DNA of 33,297 nucleotides from Desulfobacula sp964636495 (GTDB lineage Bacteria; Desulfobacterota; Desulfobacteria; Desulfobacterales; Desulfobacteraceae): NCBI GenBank assembly GCA_964636495.1, contig CAZWSL010000037.1, positions 1 to 33,297 of the forward strand, in the 5' to 3' direction. This document shows, in pieces, positions 10,028 to 17,259 of this stretch; positions within the stretch are counted from its first letter, which is position 1; each line of letters starts with the position of its first letter. The notes under the pieces were generated by a model. It saw nothing but the letters and a program-made list of their open reading frames with translations. It did not search any database and was not told where the DNA came from. The position numbers and the translations under genes are program-made.

Positions 10028-11703
10028 GATGGAATCAGCTCATTTGACGGCATAACGGAGTTATTAATAATCTCCGGCACGGGTTTTTTATTCAGGTTAA
10101 GTAGTAGAGAGGCTCCTTTTAATATTTTGGGATCATTTGAAAAAACAATAATGGTTTTTCCTGATCTGGCAAGGGTATTCATTGTTGAATAGACTGCCTG
10201 CAGACCTTTCTGGTCCATGGCATCGGTTGGTTCATCCATCACTACCAGGTTGCCGTTGCCTGCAAGTCCTCTTGCAAGGGCAATGCGTTTTCTGATGCCG
10301 GGGGGGAAATTTTTTTCATTATTTGTAACAAGGGTGTCCAGACCATTGGGTGTTTTATCGAGAAAAGGTTTTAAATTGGTTTTTCTTAAAATATCATTTA
10401 AAGCAGCATCATCCAGATCAGGGTTTAAAAAGAGCAGGTTTTCTCTCAGGGAACCATTAATAAAACTGGGTTCCTGGGGCATATATATGATTTGTCTGCG
10501 CCACCACACCGGAGCCATCTGAAGCAGGTTGACACCATCGGCAAGCAGATTTCCTCTTCCGGGTTCCAGGAGAAGCGTTAACAGTTTTGCAAGCGTTGTT
10601 TTACCGGTGCCGTTCTCTCCAAACACAGCCAGAACTTTGCCCGGTTCAAGGGAGAGTGTGAGCGATTCAAACAGGGGATTATTCGTATTTGGATATGAAA
10701 AACTCACATCCTGGAATTCTATCTTTCCATTATAACTCTCCAGTGCAGCACCTTTTGCCGGTTCAAAGGGAAGCTGTTTAAATAGAGACAGCTCATTAAA
10801 TGCCTGTTTTGTCTTTGCCATGGAAAAAGAGGTCTGCACCAGTTTGGTAATATTCTGATATGCCCGTCCACAGAGGATATTTGCCCCTATCAGTGCGCCT
10901 ACTGACAACTGTCCCTTTACCACTAAAACGGCTCCTGCAGCATACAGGAATACACTGGTCAGGGAACTCCCGGTAAGAGTTGTGGTCTGGGATAACTCTT
11001 TATAGTCTGTAAGTCTGCTGCTCAGTTTATTCATCCGTTCAAGCTGAATATCCCATTTTTTAAAGAGGGAAGAGGCTGCACCAAAGGCCCTTACGGTTTC
11101 CATTGCATTGACTGCAGAAAAATTTAAGCTTCTGTGCTCAGACATCAATCTGCTCAGAAGATCAGATTTTTTCTGAGATTTGAATATGGTCAGCCACCCG
11201 AAAATAAGTGCCAGCAAAATGCCCAGAATGACAATATAGGCAAGAATGGGGTTTAAGAGGTAGATTACCCAGATGAAAATAAGAGAAAAAGGCGCATCAA
11301 GAACCGTATTCAGGGTGTGGGCATTAAAATTCTGCTGGATGGTATGAACATGATTAAGTGCCTCCTGGATTTTTGGTTTTGGTATTCTTTCAAGGGGCTC
11401 TGCCTTGGCCCGGCTGATAATGGAGAGTATGTCCCGGGAAAGCCGGTTATTGGGCTCCTCATTGATGACGGCAGACATTTTTGTCCGGATAATTCTGAAG
11501 CAGAATTGGAGCATGACGGCAATAAACATGCCTATGGTCAAGGTGATCAGGGTTCCGTGGAATCCATAGCTGATATACCGGTTTAATATCTGTATGACAT
11601 ACAGAGGCATTGCAAGGGTTAACACGGCTGTGAAGAGTGTGGCAGTCAGGATCTCAGCTGCAAGAACCGGTCTGTGAAATAATCTTCTTATAAGCTCTTT
11701 CAT
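10024..11703 (-). CDS. Type I secretion ABC transporter, fused permease-ATPase, with unusual NBD motifs
   Basis: 559 residues: a six-helix membrane domain (about 15-300) and a C-terminal nucleotide-binding domain (about 327-540). The size fits PrtD-type exporters, and there is no N-terminal C39 or C39-like peptidase domain. In the ATPase domain, Walker A (GENGTGKTT, 362-370), Q-loop (MPQ, Gln410) and Walker B with catalytic Glu (VVMDE, Glu491) are intact. The signature motif, normally LSGGQ, reads FPPGI (466-470). The D-loop reads AMDQ rather than SALD. The H-loop position is Asn523 (IIVFSNDP in place of IIVTHRP). The surrounding RKRIALARGL is conserved, so this is not a frameshift. It sits 40 bp downstream of the tolC-like gene and overlaps hlyD by 4 bp. 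Expected substrate: the neighbouring RTX protein. Confidence 0.92.
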   Translation of the reverse strand: MKELIRRLFHRPVLAAEILTATLFTAVLTLAMPLYVIQILNRYISYGFHGTLITLTIGMFIAVMLQFCFRIIRTKMSAVINEEPNNRLSRDILSIISRAKAEPLERIPKPKIQEALNHVHTIQQNFNAHTLNTVLDAPFSLIFIWVIYLLNPILAYIVILGILLALIFGWLTIFKSQKKSDLLSRLMSEHRSLNFSAVNAMETVRAFGAASSLFKKWDIQLERMNKLSSRLTDYKELSQTTTLTGSSLTSVFLYAAGAVLVVKGQLSVGALIGANILCGRAYQNITKLVQTSFSMAKTKQAFNELSLFKQLPFEPAKGAALESYNGKIEFQDVSFSYPNTNNPLFESLTLSLEPGKVLAVFGENGTGKTTLAKLLTLLLEPGRGNLLADGVNLLQMAPVWWRRQIIYMPQEPSFINGSLRENLLFLNPDLDDAALNDILRKTNLKPFLDKTPNGLDTLVTNNEKNFPPGIRKRIALARGLAGNGNLVVMDEPTDAMDQKGLQAVYSTMNTLARSGKTIIVFSNDPKILKGASLLLNLNKKPVPEIINNSVMPSNELIPS

Positions 11704-11743
11704 GACTGGAAAGAAGAGACCCTAAAATATAGAACTCAAATTT

Positions 11744-13147
11744 TTATTGGGAAAACATATCAAGTTCAAGCATTCCCATTCTGAACAAGAGGTTATAGGC
11801 AGCTATTTTTGTATCTTCTCTGGCTGCTATTGCTGCACCTTTTGCATTGATATAATTGACCTCACCGTTCAGGACATCCAGAAGGGATCGGGTTCCCATT
11901 TTCCGCTCTTTTTTTGCAAGTGTCAGGAAGTTATTGAGGATATCTGCCTGCTGAAATAGGAGTTCTTCTCTCAGTTTTAATGTTGATAATTGTTCCCAGC
12001 TGTTACGGACGTGTTCTGTAACCAGATTATAAGCGTGCTCCAGATGTGTGGCAGCGGCTGATTTGTTTGCAACTGCTGATTTTATGGCAGCTGTGTCACT
12101 GCCTCCTCGAAAAATATTGTAGTTTAACTCAAGCCCGGCTGAATAGTCACGCCTGAATCCCAGTGTGCCGCTGTTATTGTCAGCATCGATTGCCTTGGCA
12201 AAGAGGCTTAAAGTGGGGAAGTAGGCGGATTTTGAAATTTTTATTCTTTTCCTGGAGAGGTTAAGATCATACTGGGTGATTTTAATTTCCGGGTTGTTTG
12301 CAATCGCTTTTTTAATTGCATCATTGAGATTGCCGGGCAGTTTGTCTACAGGCAGTTTTGTTGTTATGAAGTTATTAATTTCATACAGGGTGGGAAAGTG
12401 ATAAAAAACAGCTTCAAAACGGTTTTTAGCGATATTTAAATCTCCTCTGGCTTCAACTTTCTGGGCCATTGCGCCAGCAAGCTGAGATTTTGCCTGAAGA
12501 ACATCTGAGGTGAGTCCAGCTCCTTTTTTTACGAGCGCTTTTTCAATACCGGTCAGTTTTTTGATACGCTCTTCTGAATATAGAGCTGTCTGAAGTCTCT
12601 CTCTTGCTTTTACAATATTGATATAAGCGGTAATACCCTGCAGTATCATCTGCTGGGTAGTTGATTCAAGATGCGCACGCGCCTGCTGAAGGTCGCCAGA
12701 ATATGCAATCCTTTATATTGATGATGATGTTGATTCAAGATGCGCACGCGCCTGCTGAAGGAATATTTCATCGTGTTTTATGGCGTTGGTTGTCCTGCCG
12801 AAATCCGTGATAAGCTGGCTTGCTTTCAGAGTGAGTTCATGCCGGTATTCAGTTGTATCATCCTGTCCCTCTCTGCGTATCCGTTCCCTTCCTGTATCAC
12901 CAAACAGATCGATAGAGGGGTAATACATTCCACGGCTCTGTTCCAGCACAGCTTCTGCACTCTCAACTCTATGTTTCAGGGATTTTATCTCCTGGTGGTT
13001 TTCCAGCAGTTTTTTCAGCATGACTTTGGGATCAGGGTTGAATTTGTTTGAATCCGTTTTTTTAACCTGGGTTTCAGCAAAGACTGCTGGTGAAAAAGAC
13101 AAAATAAAAAAACTGATAATCATCATGGCATATGTAATTTTTTTCAT
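11744..13147 (-). pseudogene. TolC-family outer membrane factor interrupted by a single in-frame stop
   Basis: Two open stretches in the same frame, 13147-12713 and 12649-11744, form one TolC-like protein. The N-terminal part starts at MKKITYAMMIISFFILSF, a clear signal peptide preceded by GAGGG, which I prefer to an upstream ATG at 13222. It continues with DPKVMLKKLLENHQEIKSLK and SQLITDFGRTTNAIKHDE, typical first-repeat motifs. A TAA at 12713-12715 ends it. The frame then reads on into HLESTTQQMILQGITAYI and the second repeat (NLSRKRIKISKSAYFPTLSL, YNIFRGG). The stop lies in a 69-bp insertion (37 new bases plus a second copy of a 32-bp segment). Without it the product would be about 444 residues, normal for TolC. 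As written, the channel is truncated after about 144 residues; reinitiation at 12649 would lack a signal peptide. Confidence 0.85.
12661..12761. repeat. Perfect 32-bp direct repeats flanking the tolC stop codon
   Basis: Bases 12661-12692 and 12730-12761 are identical (TTGATTCAAGATGCGC... to ...CCTGCTGAAGG), separated by 37 bp (12693-12729) that I do not find elsewhere in the locus. The offset is 69 bp, a multiple of 3, so both copies encode the same residues, LQQARAHLEST. The spacer encodes the TAA on the minus strand plus a CATCATCATCA run. Because the spacer does not match sequence beside either copy, this is not a simple 69-bp tandem duplication. Confidence 0.95.
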
Positions 13148-13348
13148 TTTATTCCCTCTTTTCTGGATATAAATTTTAACTGCTGAAATGATGCATTGCA
13201 GATCATAATATTTAAATTGCAATCATTTATAAGTTGCAATAAGATAAACATTAATAAGCTTGGTTTGTCAAGTTTAAAAAGATAAATTTGAACAGCAGAG
13301 ATACATATTTCCTCTATTTTTTAATAGATAGAATTAAAATCAGAAATT
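13148..13348. promoter_or_regulatory. Divergent promoter region between secretion operon and adenylate cyclase
   Basis: About 200 AT-rich bases between the leftward tolC-like start and the rightward cyclase start must hold both promoters. The motif ATTGCA recurs: 13195-13200, then the palindrome ATTGCAAT at 13216-13223, then GTTGCAAT at 13233-13240 (steps of 21 and 17 bp). Such spaced half-sites could be an operator, but no regulator can be named and no convincing -35/-10 pair stands out. Confidence 0.3.
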
Positions 13349-15571
13349 ATGAAAATTTTCAGATTATTAAAACAGACTCAATGGACAGTTTTTGCTGCCG
13401 GACTGGCAATAACTCTGATCATATCAGGTGTTTATGTTTTTAAGCCCACTTTTATAAAATTATTGGAAAATAAGCTTTATGATACCTATCTTCAGAAAAT
13501 TGTTGAAAAACATAAAACCAGTTCAGTTACAATCGTTGATATTGATGAATACAGTATTGAGAAGTTCGGCCAGTGGCCCTGGCCGAGATATCGTGTAGCC
13601 CTGCTGCTGAAAAAAATTCAGATGGCAGGGGCACTGGCTGTTGCTAATGATATACTGTTTGGTGAGCCAGATGGTACTTCTCCTGCAGTTTTGAAAAAAG
13701 TATTAAAAAGGGATCTTAAAATTGATATTGGATTTCAGGGTCTGCCGGTACAGCTTATGGACAATGATAAGCTGCTGGCCGATGTCCTTGGCAACGGTCC
13801 TTTTGTCCTGGGATACTCTTTTGATTTTCAATCTAAAGATGAGTCTGTACAAAACAGTGTCAATCTTCCTCCTTTAGAAATGTCTGAAGTAAGAAGTGGC
13901 GGTGCAGGGCATGCTGATGCTTATCTGACCCCTGCAGAAAAAGTTATCCCGCCTCTGCCAGCACTGGTTGAGAATGCTGCCAATGCAGGCTTTATGAATG
14001 TACAGACAGATATGGATGGTGTGCTTCGCAGGGTGCCTTTGATGATTTCAATGAATGGTAAAAGTTATCCACACCTGTCTCTTGCTACACTGTTGACCGC
14101 ATTAAAGGATAAAATTCCTGATCCGATGGTGAAACTTACCAGGGGTGGTTTTGAGTCAATCAAGATAGGAAATACCATTGTTCCCCTGGAAGCTAATGGA
14201 TCCATGATGATAAATTATAAGGGACCACGGTTTACATTTCCATATATTTCTGCTGGAAAAGTACTTGAAGATAAAATCAGTAAAAATGATTTTAAAGATA
14301 AAATAGTCTTTTTAGGATCTTCTGCTGCAGGTCTGATGGACATACGGGTTTCACCCCTGGATGAGGATTTCCCCGGTGTGGAGGTGAATGCAACCATTGT
14401 GGATAATATTCTTCATCAGGATTTTATCCACAGGCCGGACTGGATTCCCGGATTTGAACTGGTAACAATTCTGTTATGGGGTTTGATTACAACCTGTCTG
14501 ATCGGCTGGGCTGACGCCAGATTTACCCTGCCGACAACGGCTGCTCTTGCTGCCGGTGCCTGGTATGGAGGCCTCTGGAGTATTAAATCATATCATATAT
14601 GGATCTCTCCCTTTTTTCCCTTGCTGGTGCTTATGGGAAATTTTTCAATTCTGACCCTGTTTAAATTCTGGTTTTCAGAGCGTAAAAAAAAGTTTTACAG
14701 GTCAGCTTTCAGCAAGTATGTTTCAAAGGCAGTGGTAGATCAGATCAGTGAATCTCCCGAAAAAATGAGTCTTGAAGGTGAAGAAAAACAGATTACTATC
14801 CTGTTTGCAGATATTCGCAGCTTTACAACTTTGTCTGAAAAACTCTCCCCGACTCAGGTTACCATGCTGCTGCATGATTATTTTACACCGGTGACCAGCA
14901 GCATCATTAAAAATCAGGGTACTCTGGATAAATTTATCGGTGATGCAGTCATGTGTTTCTGGAATGCACCCCTTGATGTTAAAGACCATCAGGCAAAGGC
15001 TGTAACAACCGGCTTTGAAATGCTGAGATCCCTTGTGGAACTGAATAAGATGTTTCTGGAAAAATACGGGATTGAGATTGATATCGGCATCGGGATTCAC
15101 TCAGGGCAGTGCCGTGTTGGCAACATGGGTTCTTCTGACCTGTTTGACTATACAATTATCGGTGATAATGTAAATTTAACTTCCAGGCTGGAAGGTCTGA
15201 CCAAGTTTTATGGCGTAAAGCTGATTGTAAGCGATTCTATGAAAGAGCAGCTTGTCTCTTTTCCTGTACGTTTCATGGAGCTGGATCAGGTTCAGGTTAA
15301 GGGAAAAACAGAACCTGTAAAAATATATACTGTTTTCCAGGCTGAACCAGGAGAGAATAAAACTCTTGAGACAGAATTGAAAATCTATGAATACGGGATT
15401 GATCAATATAAGCAGGGAGATTTTGAAAAAGCCATGGAAGTTTTTCAATCTCTGTGTGATAAATACAGGAAAAGAAAGGTATATGAAATATACCAGGAGA
15501 GGTGTGGCTACTTTATGGAAAATCCACCAGAGCCCGGCTGGAACGGGGTTTTTGTCCACACTTCAAAATAA
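13349..15571 (+). CDS. CHASE2-domain class III adenylate cyclase
   Basis: A 740-residue membrane-bound cyclase predicted to make cAMP from ATP in response to an extracytoplasmic signal. One N-terminal helix (about 13-30) leads into a CHASE2 sensor domain (about 35-370, with VTIVDIDEYSIEKFGQWPWP and FKDKIVFLGSSAAGLMDIR). Three closely spaced helices follow (about 374-447), then the catalytic domain (about 475-640). Metal ligands Asp488 (LFADIRSF) and Asp532 (FIGDAV), adenine-selecting Lys528 (LDKF), Thr602 (DYTIIGD) and transition-state residues Asn609 and Arg613 (NLTSR) are all present. This is a complete class IIIb-like active site. The C-terminus (about 665-725) has a helical TPR-like look. 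No strong ribosome site precedes the ATG. It is transcribed divergently from the secretion operon. Confidence 0.9.
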   Translation: MKIFRLLKQTQWTVFAAGLAITLIISGVYVFKPTFIKLLENKLYDTYLQKIVEKHKTSSVTIVDIDEYSIEKFGQWPWPRYRVALLLKKIQMAGALAVANDILFGEPDGTSPAVLKKVLKRDLKIDIGFQGLPVQLMDNDKLLADVLGNGPFVLGYSFDFQSKDESVQNSVNLPPLEMSEVRSGGAGHADAYLTPAEKVIPPLPALVENAANAGFMNVQTDMDGVLRRVPLMISMNGKSYPHLSLATLLTALKDKIPDPMVKLTRGGFESIKIGNTIVPLEANGSMMINYKGPRFTFPYISAGKVLEDKISKNDFKDKIVFLGSSAAGLMDIRVSPLDEDFPGVEVNATIVDNILHQDFIHRPDWIPGFELVTILLWGLITTCLIGWADARFTLPTTAALAAGAWYGGLWSIKSYHIWISPFFPLLVLMGNFSILTLFKFWFSERKKKFYRSAFSKYVSKAVVDQISESPEKMSLEGEEKQITILFADIRSFTTLSEKLSPTQVTMLLHDYFTPVTSSIIKNQGTLDKFIGDAVMCFWNAPLDVKDHQAKAVTTGFEMLRSLVELNKMFLEKYGIEIDIGIGIHSGQCRVGNMGSSDLFDYTIIGDNVNLTSRLEGLTKFYGVKLIVSDSMKEQLVSFPVRFMELDQVQVKGKTEPVKIYTVFQAEPGENKTLETELKIYEYGIDQYKQGDFEKAMEVFQSLCDKYRKRKVYEIYQERCGYFMENPPEPGWNGVFVHTSK

Positions 15572-15826
15572 AATACCGGTTCTCAGGCTGGTGGCGGGTG
15601 ATTTTGACATCGTTTTACAGGTATACACACCAAGGTGTACCATATCATTTTAAAATAAATATGCACGCTGTGGCAATAATGAAAACAAACGATACAGGCA
15701 GTATCAATTGTCCTGAGTGACTATGGAGAATTTAGCGTTTTTTTCTTTACTTGAATATATTTAAATGATAAAAAAATTAAGGTTTTTAATTGTTTATAAT
15801 TTAATACATAAAGGGGTGTTTTTAAG

Positions 15827-15982
15827 ATGGATATTCCCAGAAAACTCGGCATATTAATCTATACAGCAGTACCGGCTATTGTGGGTGGTGGTATTGTCTA
15901 TCATTTTTTTGAAAATTATGTTCATGTAACTATATTTGAAATACTTCTTATTCTGGCTGCTTTTGCTATAATCAGAAAATAG
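15827..15982 (+). CDS. Predicted 51-residue two-helix membrane miniprotein
   Basis: The ATG at 15827 follows AAGGGG (15811-15816) by about 10 bases and opens a 51-codon frame ending in TAG at 15982. The product begins MDIPRKLGILIYTAVPAIVG and has two hydrophobic stretches, about residues 7-28 and 34-49, linked by a short FENYVH turn and ending in IIRK. A TATAAT sequence sits at 15795-15800. A large hairpin follows 20 bases after the stop, so it may be a free-standing transcription unit. I do not recognise the family. The 255 bases before it hold only a short ACAC..GTGT palindrome near 15626-15637. Confidence 0.55.
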   Translation: MDIPRKLGILIYTAVPAIVGGGIVYHFFENYVHVTIFEILLILAAFAIIRK

Positions 15983-16002
15983 AGCAACATGATAGGTTTT
16001 CA

Positions 16003-16047
16003 TGTAAAGCCGTAATTATGCAGCTATCTGCATAGTACGGCTTTACA
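16003..16047. terminator. Long stem-loop, possible terminator or palindromic element
   Basis: A 12-bp perfect outer stem, TGTAAAGCCGTA (16003-16014) with TACGGCTTTACA (16036-16047), encloses a second stem, TATGCAG (16017-16023) with CTGCATA (16028-16034), around a CTAT loop. The total is 45 nt. It lies between the miniprotein stop and the permease start. The flank is AT-rich but has no uninterrupted T run, so a classical intrinsic terminator is only one reading. Confidence 0.5.
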
Positions 16048-16093
16048 ATATTTATATAATCATTTTAATAAAAAATAATGAACTGGTGAAATT

Positions 16094-17200
16094 TTGGAGC
16101 AAAATATTTCTCATAGAGCTGTATTTGTATTTTTTCTTGTTTTATTCTGCATTGCAATCCTCCTTGCAGGTAACCTGATTGCTCCTTTTTTCTCCATTAT
16201 CATACTCGGGATCGTCTCAACAGGAGTATTCAGTCCTGTTTTTCATTTTTTCCAAAAAAAAATGAACCCCCCGTTTGCTTCCGCCCTTACCTGTGTTCTC
16301 ATATTTTTCGTTGTTCTGATACCGGTTGTGTTTTTTGTGGGGATATTATCCAAAGAGGCTTTTGGCCTCTATATTATGGCAAAAGATGCTGTATATTCAA
16401 ATCAATTGAAAGACCTGCTGGAAAACACAAAAGCTCTGGAAAGAATTAATGAGCTGTTAATAAGAGCAGGGATTGAAAAAGCAATTACCTGGGATGAGTT
16501 AATCAGCCCCATTTCTGAACTTGGAAAATTTGTAGGATTCTCCCTTTTTGAGCAGGCAAGATTCATAACCTCTAATGTTTTTAATATCATATTATATTTC
16601 TGTTTAATGATTATCGTGGTGTTTTATCTGCTCATGGATGGTGGCAGACTTGTGAAATACCTGTATGATCTGTCTCCTCTGCTGGATGAACACGATGCAA
16701 AATTGTTTGAAAAATTTAAAGACATGTCAGGTGCTGTATTAATCGGCAATGGCCTTGGAGGATTGATACAGGGGGTGGCAGGTGGGGTCGCTTTTATGGC
16801 ACTGGGATTGAATTCACCATTCCTGTGGGGGGTTATCATGGGCTTTCTTGCCTTCCTGCCCATCGTCGGAATAGGTATCGTATTAATACCGACAGCCGCA
16901 ATATTACTGCTTAAAGCAAGGATAGCAGCAGCCATTTTTATTCTTGTGTTTTATGCTGTTCTCTCCTGGGGAATAGAGTATATTTTTAAGCCGCGGGTTG
17001 TTGGCAACAGGGTGAGTATGCACCCTTTGATCATATTTTTTGCCATTATCGGAGGGCTTAAAACCTATGGTATTCTCGGTATCATATACGGGCCTTTGAT
17101 TGCGACTCTGTTTTTAACGCTTGCAGATATATATTTTTCAAGTTTTCAGTTTATGGTTGAACCTGGAAAAGTTTCAAAGGAGACATCAAAACCAGAGTAG
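16094..17200 (+). CDS. AI-2E/PerM-family permease
   Basis: A 368-residue polytopic inner-membrane protein of the AI-2E transporter family (TqsA/PerM/YdiK type); members export small molecules or act as ion antiporters, so the substrate is open. Two N-terminal hydrophobic segments (about 8-45) are followed by one at about 60-85, a soluble helical stretch (about 95-155, LLENTKALERINELLIRAGI), and a C-terminal block of helices. That block contains the family-typical motif LGLNSPFLWGVIMGFLAFLP followed by VGIGIVLIP, and later KPRVVGNRVSMHPL. The start used is TTG at 16094, with GGTGA just upstream as a weak ribosome site; no better in-frame start is near. Confidence 0.88.
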   Translation: MEQNISHRAVFVFFLVLFCIAILLAGNLIAPFFSIIILGIVSTGVFSPVFHFFQKKMNPPFASALTCVLIFFVVLIPVVFFVGILSKEAFGLYIMAKDAVYSNQLKDLLENTKALERINELLIRAGIEKAITWDELISPISELGKFVGFSLFEQARFITSNVFNIILYFCLMIIVVFYLLMDGGRLVKYLYDLSPLLDEHDAKLFEKFKDMSGAVLIGNGLGGLIQGVAGGVAFMALGLNSPFLWGVIMGFLAFLPIVGIGIVLIPTAAILLLKARIAAAIFILVFYAVLSWGIEYIFKPRVVGNRVSMHPLIIFFAIIGGLKTYGILGIIYGPLIATLFLTLADIYFSSFQFMVEPGKVSKETSKPE

Positions 17201-17259
17201 TAAAGCCATGATCAGGAAAAAAAATAAAAAAGCATAAACAATAATTTGGAGTTACGGAT

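Noticed and set aside
12713..13222. Taking the two tolC pieces as separate genes starting at 13222 and 12649
   Set aside because: Both lie in one frame, neither alone is a complete TolC, and the 13222 start puts 25 odd residues before a clear signal peptide with its own ribosome site at 13147.
15600..15720. Small open frames and an ACAC/GTGT palindrome after the cyclase gene
   Set aside because: Frames are under 20 codons apart from shadows of the cyclase end, and the palindrome is too short to assign.
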